Below are positions 21,519-33,100 of a stretch of 64,000 bases of DNA, piece by piece. Below the pieces are notes generated by a model, which was not told where the DNA came from, did not search any database, and worked only from the letters and a program-made list of their open reading frames with translations. Source of the DNA: Takifugu bimaculatus (Eukaryota; Chordata; Actinopteri; Tetraodontiformes; Tetraodontidae). Where the stretch lies: positions 5,278,780-5,342,779 of the forward strand of contig CP034980.1 of the NCBI GenBank assembly GCA_004026145.2, in the 5' to 3' direction. A program made the translations under genes and the position numbers. Within the stretch, counting starts at the first letter, position 1. Each line of letters begins with the position of its first letter.

Positions 21519-23284
21519 CTAATTTCTTCTGTTGTGCATTTGCGCTGTTTGAGTTTTGATCAAAGCCTGCTGGAGTATGGAACTGAATGAGGAAGCACAT
21601 GCAGAGTGAAAGGTGTTGTTTATTGTGTGGTTCACGTGAGGTGAGGGGGTCCTTACCTGTATGGTCGATATTCGCTTTGTCTGCTCGTAATTAGACCGTC
21701 TGGCTGATGGAAAAGACCCCAAAATATTGTCATCTGCTCAGAATCTGCTGCCAGGTTTGATCTCAGAAATGAACAAAACGCCTCATCACCAGTTTGTAGA
21801 AAATTGAGTGGGACTTGCACTTAGAATATGTTAAAAATGATTTAAAACAGCAGGGGGGGACGGATGAGAAAACAAGGTTGAAAGTGCCCTTTTTTTTTTC
21901 AAAACAGAATTTGTGATTGCTTGTTTGAAGGCAGGTAAGTTATTTGTTGTGCGAGAGTGCACAAAATACATTTAAATCAAACAATGTTACAACAGGAAGA
22001 AAAATGCGATGTACGTTTTTTAACTTACTGAAAATAACAGAAAAATCTCATCCAGTCAGGAAGTTGTGTGCTCACCTGGGTTCCTGTGAGATATCAACTG
22101 AAGTGCCTCTCTCATTTGATCTGGGTGGCTTCTCCTTACACGTTGCTGAAGTACATTCTGAGAATTAAAAGACACGAGACATAACAGGAGCTTATAACAA
22201 AGTTGCTCCAGTTCTGCAGGAAGGCGGGCAGTGAAGAGTTTGTCACATCAGAACCTTCAAAACCTGTTTGAAGATGTGATTTATGACTTCAATAGCTAAA
22301 TAAAATGCACCAAATGAACACTAAACTCACACATTTTTAAGCCTGTATGTGAAGAATGAGCTGGACGGTATGAAGTAGCCTGGACAAAGCCAACACTTGA
22401 GGTCCTCTTTTTACATTTACGTATCGGGACTTTCAAAGGACGGAGTATCATTACAGAACAGCACAATAACTGTCTCTCACAGTCGGGCAGTAGGATAAAA
22501 ACACTCCTCTGGTCTCAGGAGGTCAATGCAGGGGGAAGCCATTGCAACCCATCATCAGCACGTGCATTTGTTGTGTTTGTGGAGTAAAAGTCGGAGCTGG
22601 ACCTCCAGGATGTTCAGGTGACCACGTTTTTCTGTCCTCAGACAGGTCACCTGAACCCTGAGAGAGGTGGAGCAGTGAACGCTGCCAGGGATGATGTCAC
22701 TTGGTGCACCGGGCGTCCTGTTTCATAAGTACATTCTCTTCTGGGGCTACGTTCACTAAAAAAAGTCCTCTTCCGAGAGTATGGGGGCACTTCAGGAAGT
22801 TTTCTAGGTTGCTAAAAATGGCCGAGTGTGTATAATTTGCTTGCTCGGTGTATTTAAATGCGACTTCAAACAAGACATTCCTCGAAGATATCCAGTAGAT
22901 GCCTCCTTTCTTTTTTTTCTCCAAATATTGCCCTGAAGCCATGTCAGTGTCCTATTTTCTAGTCGCAGACATATTGAAATATAAAAGAACCACAGCGACT
23001 TGTCTGACTGGAGCGGCTCGTCTGTCTGAGAGTGACTGAAAAGGAAATTGGTTTGTTTGGAGAAGAAAATTGGACATACCGTCAATGCCTCTGCAGAGTG
23101 TAAGCGCTGTCAGGCGTCCCAACAGATTTACAAGTACGTATATGATGCCATCTCTACCTGTACAGTTTTTATCAGCATGGAACTCTGGATGCATTACACT
23201 CCCCGTCTGAAGCTTCGTACTTTTGCCAGAAAGAAGCGGGTCGTACCACAGGGGAGTCGCAACACTTTGTGCATCATCACAGGG
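21519..23284 (-). CDS. Candidate four-exon gene, about 151 residues, unrecognised
   Basis: Minus-strand model with exons 23284-23080, 22157-22076, 21761-21657 and 21582-21519 (TAG). The acceptors follow clear pyrimidine tracts (for example ctcttatttcaag, cttttaattctcag and gcttcctcattcag). The donors are ACG|GTATGT, CCAG|GTGAGC and ACAG|GTAAGG. The introns are 922, 314 and 74 bases, all GT-AG, and the smallest is teleost-like. Phases agree at all three junctions (1, 2, 2) and no stop interrupts the frame. Exon lengths are 205, 82, 105 and 64. The first exon has a hydrophobic run (GIIYVLVNLLGRLTALTLC) and a possible start ATG at about 23191-23189. Its acceptor ends AAG and the frame stays open further upstream, so the 5' end is uncertain. 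An AATAAA lies at 21149-21144. I see no family motif. Parts of the opposite strand are also open. It could be a small-protein gene, a spliced non-coding RNA, or chance. Confidence 0.25.
22612..22656. other. Perfect 12-bp inverted repeat
   Basis: GTTCAGGTGACC (22612-22623) and GGTCACCTGAAC (22645-22656) are exact reverse complements around a 21-base spacer. Each arm carries an E-box (CAGGTG or CACCTG) overlapping a nuclear-receptor-like half-site (GGTCAC / GTGACC). The spacer holds a second small stem (CTGTC / GACAG). It lies in the large intron of the minus-strand candidate gene. Confidence 0.5.
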
Positions 23285-23585
23285 CTTGAAATAAGAGGGA
23301 AGTGGGGAAATACATGAATAGGAACAACGTTTTTGAGTCTGGATCTCATGTCTTCTTTTATATATATAGAAAAACAAACATTTGAAGCTTGCCACAGACT
23401 GCAAATGTCTTTTTTTTGTTTTGTTTTTTTTCATCCATAGAGCAATTTTTCAAAGCAAGTGCCAGCAGTTTTCATGCAAGGATTGTGTTTCAGACCAGAT
23501 TTGAGTCGCTTTATGTCAGTTTCTATAATGCAAAGTCAGCAGGAAAAAAAAGTAAATTTTAAATTTAAAAAAAAATATATATACT
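23285..23585. other. Unique AT-rich tract
   Basis: T-runs at about 23409-23431 and nothing else recognisable. On the minus strand the frame of the candidate exon at 23284 remains open through part of it. Confidence 0.35.
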
Positions 23586-23620
23586 GTGTATATATGTGTG
23601 TGTGTGTGTATATATGTACA
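23586..23620. repeat. TATG/TG compound microsatellite
   Basis: A TG core flanked symmetrically by tatata, in AT-rich sequence. Confidence 0.85.
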
Positions 23621-23850
23621 GTATATAGTATTACTATATTATATTTGACAGTCAGAATTCTCCCCCAAAGTCTATTAAACATTGCTATATATTGCTGTAC
23701 ACAATAATATACAGTGAATATTAAAGCCATGTCTATTGAAACAAAAGGAAGAGAAGTAGGCCACAAATACAGAAGGCGAGAGGTGACAATTTCAGCCACG
23801 AATCCTAGGCGAGTCTGCATAGTGGAAACCAGACTCCCCACTGAGCACTG
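23621..23850. other. Unique AT-rich tract
   Basis: Contains repeated ATATT- and TGTACA-type words; no gene recognised. Confidence 0.35.
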
Positions 23851-23874
23851 CACACACACACACACACATACACA
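23851..23874. repeat. CA microsatellite
   Basis: About 11 CA units with one change to TA. Confidence 0.9.
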
Positions 23875-23990
23875 GGAGAGAGAGGTTAGGGTTAAATTGG
23901 TCCCTCTCCCCTCGGGCTTGACATCTCCACATCGGTACCCCTCTGGAAAAGAAAGTAATGCTCCAAACAGGATGCACAGGGGATACGGAG

Positions 23991-23997
23991 GTGTGTG

Positions 23998-24055
<58 letters not shown>
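23991..24055. repeat. TG microsatellite
   Basis: About 32 units with a single GC interruption near the left end. It generates Val/Cys and His/Thr open frames that are not genes. Confidence 0.95.
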
Positions 24056-24056
<1 letters not shown>

Positions 24057-24906
24057 ATGTGTCAGAAAGAAAGGGAAAAGACAATGACAGTAAGTGATAG
24101 TGAGGTGGGGAGGAAAATGTGCGCGTGTGTGTTCATGTGCATGTGTGGCGCTCTCTTTTGTCCCCACTGACATGTTTGTCCCACAGGTGTTTACCTTCTT
24201 CTCCTGTTTAGAGTCCAGCTTTCTTTCTGCCTGCTACCTGCTCCTCTGCCCTCCTTTCCTTCTCCCCATCACCACTACACCCACCTCCTTTTCTCCTTCT
24301 GCCCTAATTGCCATGACACTTTTCCCTCTGTAATCTCCAGCGTTGCTTTGGAAGCTGCAGTCACCCCAGCAGGAAACGGCAGAACATTAGGACCCCCGCG
24401 TGGACAGGCTGAAACCCCTGCATTAGAAATATTATTATTATTCTAGTCTTTCGTTCCACGACATGCTCCCTTCACTTGTCTCTAAACACACATTCATAGA
24501 CGAGCGGACATGCATATGTTCCACTATAAAAATACAATCTTTTCCCACACCTTCCATCTACAAACAAACTGGCAGCACCGCTGAGAGTTGCAGGAGGCAA
24601 AATGGAGCGTATCATTTTGGCAGGCACAGATAGGCAGGCACTGGATTCTTCAGGAATTTGTCCTACATTCAAAGTTGTAAATATTTGATTGTATCCTGCA
24701 GTTGTAAGTACGCATGCTATTACCCAGCTCCAGGACGTCTCCGGCGGGGTAACGCTTGTCAGTCCTTTCTCAGGTGATGCTGGTGCCGCCCACCACGACT
24801 GTTACAGCATTATGGAGACTCCTGGGGGGCACCTGAACACAGCAGCGTGTTGTCTTTAGTTATTCATAACGCTCTGCATTGCACTCACTGCTGAGGCTTG
24901 CTGTAA
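24056..24906. other. Unique non-coding tract
   Basis: Includes a pyrimidine-rich section (24185-24335) and nothing recognisable as a gene. Confidence 0.4.
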
Positions 24907-24940
24907 CCCCCCCCCCCACACACACACACACACACACACT

Positions 24941-24997
<57 letters not shown>
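24907..24997. repeat. Compound C / CA / ATC microsatellite
   Basis: Eleven C (24907-24917), about 11 AC units (24918-24939), one T, then 19 uninterrupted ATC units (24941-24997). The ATC part yields poly-Asp and poly-Ser frames; these are artefacts. Confidence 0.95.
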
Positions 24998-24998
<1 letters not shown>

Positions 24999-25840
24999 CA
25001 CAATGGCTCTGCTGCACAGATCAGGCCAGAGTTTGCTAACATGCCCCTTTTCTGGGGCAACATTCAAACGCATAACTAAGCTTGATCGGTAGTTTTAGAT
25101 GCTGTTGTGATAACATGAATAAATTCCTCACCCCTACTGCCATCCCCCCCACCCCATCCACAGGGCTTGTTAGTTAATGATGCTTGTTAGCAGGCTCACA
25201 CGTGGAAATCCCCCAAAGCCTTTGTAGATTCATCAACACTAACTGAAAGGTGATTCCAGCTCCTGCAGGTGCAGCTCCGCCAGAGCTTCCAAAGCAGAAG
25301 TTAATATGGCCAAGAGGATGAGAGGCATTCGTCAGCTCCATTATGTTGTACAGCGCTGCCACAGTGATTTGGCACCTCCCATGTTCTCTGTCTTCATCTC
25401 TCCAACCTTTAGTACTTCCCATCTCACACTCTCAGCACCCTTTATTCCCACACAGCCCATTCACACCGCTTGCATTTAGCACCTCCCATTTTACCCCCTC
25501 AACACTCTTTCTGTTTTAATAATTCATCCATACTCTCACTAAAGAGCACACAAACCTTACAAATAGACAGATGAGAGAGGATCACCCCCCCAATTCCACC
25601 TATCTGGAATGCCACCGCTGTTGGAGGCCTGCGGCATTTTTGTCTCTCTGTGTTTCTCCTCAACTTGCTACCACTCATACCTCTTTTTGTAGCTTTGTCT
25701 ATTCCAACCGCTCCACTAAGCGCAAACGCCTTTTCTACCCCCGAGCACGGCCAAAATGCCCCCAGCTGTGTGGAAATGTCAGGTGTTTTACCCCCCGCCA
25801 AATATGCGCTAATGTACACAGAGCACAAGGGTATACAGTA
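24998..25840. other. Unique non-coding tract
   Basis: No gene or repeat family recognised; contains a short C-run near 25145-25151. Confidence 0.4.
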
Positions 25841-25900
25841 CACACATGAAACACACACATGAAGCAAACTCACACACACACACGCACACACACACATACA

Positions 25901-25931
<31 letters not shown>
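25841..25931. repeat. Imperfect CA microsatellite
   Basis: CA array interrupted by single-base changes, preceded by two shorter CA stretches. The interruptions suggest an old locus. Confidence 0.9.
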
Positions 25932-25933
<2 letters not shown>

Positions 25934-27627
25934 GGCTCGATTCAGTGAAGGAAATCTCATTAGTCTGAGGGTGCATGCATTGATTTTCAGCCTCTGTCTG
26001 GTCTTGGTGGTACCAGTTTGGCAGAGTCTGGTGAATGCTGGAAAAGCCACAATAACAGCACGGGTTAAGCCGATTACATTTCAGGAGCATGGGGAGTTCC
26101 CGGGGGGGTGAAAAGTTCCAGTTGTTCCACTCATCCCTCGCTGTCCCCTCTCTCTCTCCTTTCGTCTCGTTGCTGATTTATTCATACGCTCCCGAGGTTT
26201 TAGCCACCGCAGAGTTATGGTTGCATTCACTGGCGTGAGCTGGGAATGATTTCAATTCAGTTGATTTGCTTTTTGTGGAAATTGAAGGGAGACAAAAGAC
26301 TGGAATAAAGAAGGGAAAAAAAACGGTATAGCTCTCCGCTAATATGGCCTCATGCAAATAGACAGGAAAACAAAACCAAGTAATGAATACATATCAGCTG
26401 CTGTTGGAATAATCTGGAGACTGGAACCCTGGTGGTGTATAGTGGATATGATAAATATGCACCTGTGTCTATCAATTCCTGCCCTTTTATGCCTTCCATT
26501 TTATCCAGTGTTGTTTCATAGGAATGTGTAGGGTATAAAATTACATAAAAAATTGGCTGGAACAAAAAAAAAAGAAAAAAAATGAGACTGCACTGTTTCT
26601 TTCAAAGCTGGTGCATGAAAGACGGGAGCAGGAATAAGTCCCAGTGAAATTAAAAGTTAAAAGAAGAAGACATCACGAGTGCCTGGCCATTTCATGCTCG
26701 TGCCCACTGCCAGATGGTGGAACGTGGAGCAGCATATGTGAGCCAAACTGGGAGAAGACGGAGGTCTCTGTGGCGACGGCGGAGCCATGGTTGAATCCTC
26801 GCTACCACCCTCTCATAATTGTGTTATTCCTTTTTTTAATCAGATATTCTAATAGCTGCTGTTGCATGTAATTATGTAGTAATTACCTGCTTCCTCGCCT
26901 CAAACGGGTGTTCCGTCATTGTTCCACAGAGCCGCGTGGCCTCGGCTACACCGCTCCTGCCACAGCAGGTTTATTTGGAGAGTTTTATGGTTGTAGACAG
27001 AGGGTATAATAATTGTTTGCCTCAACTTCTAAATGCTTCATTCCAGCCATTTTACTGCTTCAATTACAGCACGGTCCCTCCCCTTTTGAAACAAGGGATA
27101 TTTAGTGGGCAATCTCAAAGAAAAGAAATCACTGATGTGTATTTTCCCCCCCGCTTTGTCTGTGTTCTTTCCCTCAAGTCACGTTGAATCTTTTGAAGTT
27201 GGGGCATGTATGGAATCACTTGATCTTTATTTCTTAAAGTTCATTACGTATTTCCTAGTTGTGTGCATGTCATGCATTTTTTAACAAACCCTTTGAGTTA
27301 ACTTTGGGCGGGTTGCAGCAGAGAACATCAAAGGGACCGCTTTCTCCTTCTCTCTCCCTCCTTCCCCCTTCCTTCCATTGCATTCTCCCCCCTTTTCATC
27401 TCCCTTTTCCTGCATTCACCATCTGAACTCCGTCCTCTGATGACTCCTCACCGCAACGATGAGAGCCACTTGAAGGATGGAGGCAGAGACTCGCTGTTGT
27501 TGTGGGTTTCACCCATTTGATCAAAATTAACTGTATTAATATGGCACGCTGCAAATAAAGAGCAGTTTTCATCCTGTCGAGGCAAATCTGTTAACCACAT
27601 TCCGCATGTTGCCAAAAAAACAAGCAA
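25932..27627. other. Unique tract with possible regulatory block
   Basis: The block 26160-26400 has the texture of a conserved element and holds a perfect POU octamer ATGCAAAT (26352-26359). A-rich runs lie at about 26567-26582. No gene recognised. Confidence 0.35.
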
Positions 27628-27660
27628 CCCCCCCCCCCCACACACACACACACACACGCA
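27628..27660. repeat. C-run plus CA microsatellite
   Basis: Twelve C followed by about 8 CA units and a CG transition. A second C-run (11 C) lies at 27707-27717. Confidence 0.9.
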
Positions 27661-28080
27661 CCTTGGGACTGCTTATTAGTTAGCATTTTATTAAATATGT
27701 TGTAGTCCCCCCCCCCCTAAAAAAAAAGATGACACATCATTTGTGAAATCATTTCCCATCTTTCTAGAGCCTGCATGGCAGACAAGGAGAACACCTGTGA
27801 TATATAAGATCCACCTTTGGATTTTCTCTGCATGGATGCTGCAAAGTGGTAAATTATTAAGTAATTTAGATTTAGCTGGATTGATTTTAGTTTTAGTACT
27901 GATGTACAAGAGTGGTCTTACTTTACTTTGCAATAAATTAATGTAGTTGATGAATTTTTAAGGCTTAAAGCAGGTCATTGATCAATTTTTGATTGCACAA
28001 AAATAAGCTGGTACAATGTTTTAATTTAGTCATGATCACCAGAAATACTCAGTTCTCAGAATAATTCTTATTTTGATAAG
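27661..28080. other. Unique AT-rich tract
   Basis: Holds the 11-C run at 27707-27717 followed by an A-run; nothing else recognised. Confidence 0.4.
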
Positions 28081-28100
28081 ATGGATGGATGGATAGATAG
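28081..28100. repeat. ATGG/ATAG tetranucleotide microsatellite
   Basis: Three ATGG units passing into ATAG units. Confidence 0.85.
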
Positions 28101-28119
28101 AAAAAAATGAAAAATCTTG

Positions 28120-28340
28120 TTTTTCACATGTTCTGGGGGTCACAGCTGTGAATGCATCGGCACACATGCTCCTCCATCTGTGCCGTGCCGTTGCCAGACA
28201 ACATGTGGCCTGTGGCAACAGCTGGGTGTGGTCTGCCCTCGAAGAACCAGAGGTGTACCCTCTTGCCTCGAGGCTTTCAGCAAACCCAGCTGCATGATGG
28301 ACAGTCCCTTCCCTGGAATACCAAACAAGTTCACTGCTGT
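28120..28340. other. GC-rich, coding-like island
   Basis: About 220 bases, GC-richer than both flanks, with open frames on both strands. On the minus strand a good acceptor (tttggtattccag, ending at about 28310) precedes two long frames; one of them is rich in CTG codons and stops after 56 codons. No donor or partner exon was found, and the peptide is unrecognised. It may instead be a conserved non-coding element. Confidence 0.2.
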
Positions 28341-29306
28341 TCCTATATTCCCTTTTCAAAACGTGAAACCTAACATGCCAAAAAAGAGCTTTTTCTGGGC
28401 CAGTATAGCATTTTCCAACACAATATACCTTATTGTTAAAGTAAAGATAAAACTTTGTGTCTTAGCATATCCTATTACTTGTAAAAGCACGTGAAACATT
28501 TAGAAAAAGTAGAAAAGAAGGAAAGATTAAAAGAAATACATTCATCACTTGTTTGGGGGGGGGGGTAAATTCTTGTTCATGCATTTCTGCACCTTCTCCT
28601 GTGAATAGCACTCGTTTCCAGCCGTAACAATTTGCCTCGCTGCTGGGTTCTCTCCCACATAATGTTCCATTTCCAGGCCAAAGCCTGTAATCAACTTAGT
28701 GAGCATATAGTTCAATGCATGCACACTGTGAGTGAGGTAGGTGTTCCAAATGGGGACAAAAAAAGGTATTTGGCCTTATTATTTTCTTTTTTTCCCCTTT
28801 CGGCTTTCAGGAGTCAGAAGGGCTCCTGCAGGGACAGCGGAAGCTGAATTATTGTGGCATAGATCTCACAAAATATTTTTATATTTAGCTTGTTAAAAAG
28901 CTTATTTTAATAATGATGCTTTAAAGTCCAGCAAGAGCTTGCTCTCTTTTGTCTTGAAGTGGCATCACTTTGCAGTGCTTGTTGTTTTTGCACAATGCAG
29001 CATTACGTGCACGTAGATTTGCCCCTCTGAATTCTTCTGAGCTACTGGAAAATAATACATGCAGAGGGGAACATGCACATAACCTCTGTAGCTGTTTCTA
29101 TAGAGACTATGTTGTTGACAGAAGTTCCTATTGGATTCCTCTCTGTTGCCATCTTATTAGCTCCTCACTTTTCTTCTGCATTCTGCCATCTCTCTGATCC
29201 TACTAACAAAGTCTGACTCGGTAATTACCAAAGTAATCCAGACTTTGTGAGTCCGGACATAATGAGGGTGCACAGGACGAACTCTGCGATGGTACCAAAT
29301 GAGGAA

Positions 29307-29314
29307 TGACGTCA
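29307..29314. promoter_or_regulatory. Perfect CRE palindrome
   Basis: TGACGTCA, the full CREB/ATF site, with an intact CpG. One such 8-mer is expected about once per 65 kb by chance, so position alone proves nothing. Confidence 0.3.
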
Positions 29315-30184
29315 ACAGCGCCAAAAATGCACTTTTGTATGTGTGTGTCTGTACAAACTGCTCAGATTAGAGGTTCTGGGATGATCACATATTGCATATA
29401 CATTTATTCTCTTTGGGCAAAGCAAACAAAGATGCTTTTTGAGCTTAGCAGAACTAATTAGGTCTGTTTAATCAAGAATGGAAAAGTAAAGATCAAAAGC
29501 CTGAGAATCAGATGAGCAGTAACAAATTAATGACTGACATTTTTAACCTTACAAGAATGGAACAAAAACAAAAACTCTGAATAATTTTGATATGAAGGTG
29601 CTTTTAATTACACCCAAGTCGTTGCCTCATTCATATTTTTCTTGGGTTTAAAATGCAGCAGAACACAGAGGGAAAGAATTGCACACTGCAGCTCTCCTGC
29701 CAGTATTGTTTTTTCATTCACTCTGTTTACCTGCTGCATTCAACTGCACTAAACTGCAGCTTCCTGAGCCCCTGACACATCAAACCTCCTTGGCAGAAGT
29801 CTTCTTTCCTTTCCTTTTTATCCTTTATCCTTATCCTTCTGCACAGTTTATTATCACATGGACAGTCCAGTCATCATGGTTCCAGGGATTCCCTTGTTTT
29901 CATTAGGTTGATGAGAGACCATAAATCAACCCAGGGTGTGAGATCTGTGACAGGCTGGAATGTGCAGGGTGTTCCTGTCTCTCCCGTTGATGACTGGGTA
30001 ACCACCATGACTCTAGTTGGTAATTGTTGTTCACAGCGATGCACAAAGTTTTGAGAAGAACTTTGGGCTGAAACACACAATAAAATGTGCAATAAATAGG
30101 CCTGCAGCTTCAGCCGAGATTTGAAACCTAAAGCTATATTTGAAAGCCGATTTCTGTTGTTCTACTGAACAGTGTGAAATGCAG

Positions 30185-30197
30185 AGGTCAGAGGTCA
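30185..30197 (+). promoter_or_regulatory. Perfect DR1 nuclear-receptor element
   Basis: AGGTCA G AGGTCA matches the consensus direct repeat with one-base spacing bound by RXR heterodimers, HNF4 and COUP-TF. No promoter is attached. Confidence 0.3.
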
Positions 30198-33100
30198 CCA
30201 CACAGTGGTAATTTCACCTTTATTAGGATCACTTACTGTTATTGATGAACAAAATGCTTCCCCATTGGGAGAAAGCCCCTTTCAGAGAGTGTGATTGTCT
30301 TTATTTTCCCCGTTAAAATAGCCAATCTCTCTGGCTGAAGAAGGTGTCATGAGAGAGGACATGAAAGCTTTGGGAATTTCCTTGGAATGTCCTGCTTGTG
30401 TTCCCAGTATAAGGTGTTTCCTTGAGAAACTGAAACTGCAAGCATCAAGAAGAAAGAAAGAAATGATGGAAGAAAAGAACTCATTAAGCTAATCGGCCAG
30501 TTTGTGGGATTGGGACTAGAAGGAGCGTCCTCTCAGTCTATGACTCCCTCAAGTGTGTTTGCTGGAGAGACCTAGAAATCCAATCAGGGAACAGAAAACA
30601 CTCCGGAGGCCCCTTCCTCTACTGTCACGATACGACCATCATATTCCTTAAGTAGGCTCTTCTTTGATGGCAGACAGAGTAAATACATCCTACACACCAG
30701 TGTTTACTCATCAGGCTAAAATGTAAAAACATTTTTCCTACTTGTACCGTCAAGGTCTCGTGGCGAATTACATTTGGAGTGTCCAATTTTTTGATTTTTG
30801 ACTCGCCACGTCTGTTTTGGTTAAACTGTTTGTTGTTTAGTGTCGATTTGAAAACGGAATCTAAAGATGATGACAAAGAGAGATTGAACTGTTCTTTGAA
30901 TACATTCAATTATAAAATCAAATTCCTTTCTGGGGAGAATAATGGAGGAAGTGGCTGCTCTTTAAACGCATCCCAATTTCACACCCTCAAATTAAAGTGT
31001 CCGTGTCTCATCTCAGGGTGGATAAGTGACATTCCTGAGAGGTGCTAGGTGGTCACTCCCATGAATAATTTGAGTGGTCACTCTGGGGGGGCAGATACGT
31101 ATTGATCCAGAGCAGCAGGCTTTCCTATCCTCCGTTCTTCACTGTCACTTGGGTTCAGTGACGATCAAGATGAGCAAAGATCAGGTAGAGCGTTCCAAAA
31201 AACGGCAGTTGTGAATACTCATGTTTAGTTTTAATCTGTGGTTCGGCATCAATGTGCTCATCATGGGTGTTCAGAGCCTTCGCACACCTGCTGACATGCA
31301 GAATCCAGATCTGTGAGTGTCGCCGGCAGAGAAGAACGCTCTCGGTGCCACGGAGAACTCCCACTCACTCCCACACTATCAGCCGCTACCAGGCTGGCAG
31401 CCCAGGTGACAAGAGCTAAGAGGAGAGGCTGTCATTTGAACATAAGGAGACGGCACAGGGAGCAGGGGCTCGGAAAATAAATTGTTGCGAGGGAGGCGAC
31501 AGGTGGAGAGAAACTGGGAGGCGAATTTGAATTTGTGGCTAAGAACTGTTCAGAAGAAGTGGTCACTTTGGTTTTATTTCAAATCACAGAACTTCTCTGC
31601 ACGCAGTACAGACAGCTACCGTCATACCGACTGTGTATTATAATGTATTAATATATATGAGCACCTGCCAGATGTCTATCCAAGAGTAACCATGGTTTCC
31701 CATCTTCCTCCCTGCTCTGCCCCCCTTCCAGGGCTGAGAGTTGATGTGTGACTGACAGACAGCCACAGACAGCTTGGTCGGACACAGCACACTCTGGGGA
31801 GGGCGCCAAGGCTGAAACTGAATGGAAGGGGGTGGCCGTAGAGACAGAGCAGAGGGCTGCTGGGGGGGTTAGTCAAAATGGTTGAGATGCCAGTTGTAAA
31901 GAGTAGGACTGAAATAAGTGTAGCTCACAGATCCATCTCAACACAAGTCCGATCTCGACTTTGGTTCCTAGAGGTCCAGAGTGTTCTGCTCTTTTGTTTG
32001 GGAATGAAAATCCACTTCAACCTTATGGATGTTACACACATTACAGTAATAATACTATATGTGATTATAAAGTGAAAACAATTGTTTTCTTCTTACAACA
32101 AAGGGAAATAACTCAGTAAAATAATACCAATTCTCTTTTTAATGAGATTAATACTGATAATAAAGAACAATGCGGTAATTCTTTGTCAGTTTGACTCAAT
32201 TAGATAGTTTAATTCAGAGTTTTTTATGGTTGTATTTTAGTGCAGTTGTTTATTTTAGATAAATGTTAGGAATTGTTTACCAGTAGTGTGTCACTTTAAT
32301 TTGTGATTATCATTGCTTTCTTGATTTTGTCTCACAATCTGCATTTGAAATCGGGATCTGTCCGTTTTCCCGTGTTTTCCCCTGTGATCCAGCTCTTATC
32401 TCAGCCTCTCAGTTTTTTGGGCTAAGATAATGACTTTGGCTCACAGATCCAGCTCCCTAATTAAATTAATTGACATTTTGGGTAAGCACTTTTCTTGCTC
32501 TCCTGATTAATCAAAATCAAAATCTGAAGAAAAGAAACTCTTCTCTCCATCGCAGTTGTCTTTCGCAACATTTCGACAAAACGAACATAGCCGACACAAT
32601 TAAAACCTGTGTTTTTGCCGTATCCGTGCTTGAACTGAGGCGTTCCTTTTGTGCGAGTGGCAAATGCATTTGTTATATCCGGGCTGAGACACTCTGGTCC
32701 AGTTGGACCTGCTGATTTATTGTCCATCTGCATTCATCAAACTGGCTCACATTTATTCAGCAACATGTGACGGCGTCCTTTGCATGCACCCCTCCACATA
32801 TCACTCCATTTGAACGGAATCATTCTGTGCGGCTCTTCATCCGGAGTTGCCGGAGTTGTAAATCACAGTTCCCGGCTTCTTATTCTCCTCCTTTCCACTT
32901 CTTCACCCTCATCTTCTTATCACAGAACTGGCCTTTCCAGCACGCCTCTGTGGCCGCATTCAGTCATCTGTGTCATAAAATCCACCCCGGCCTTTCTTCA
33001 AATCCATGCAAATCAGAACATCTAAGAGCAGCAGATCTTCCTCTGAGACAGAATTATGCACATGTAGGGATTGGGAAAGAGACCGGGCAAGGGTGGGGGG

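Noticed and set aside
22556..22657. Minus-strand exon-like segment with a strong acceptor and a CxC-ending peptide, faintly like the end of a PDGF/VEGF cystine knot
   Set aside because: No other knot cysteines were found upstream, another frame is equally open, and part of the segment is the inverted repeat; the resemblance is too weak.
23886..23894. TTAGGGTTA, telomere-like
   Set aside because: Only one and a half units; not an interstitial telomeric array.
23536..24173. Open frames of up to 182 codons with His-Thr or Val-Cys runs
   Set aside because: They are translations of the TG array, open in several frames because the repeat has no stops.
24860..25079. Open frames with long poly-Asp and poly-Ser
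   Set aside because: They are translations of the ATC array and its complement; no ATG-plus-splice support.
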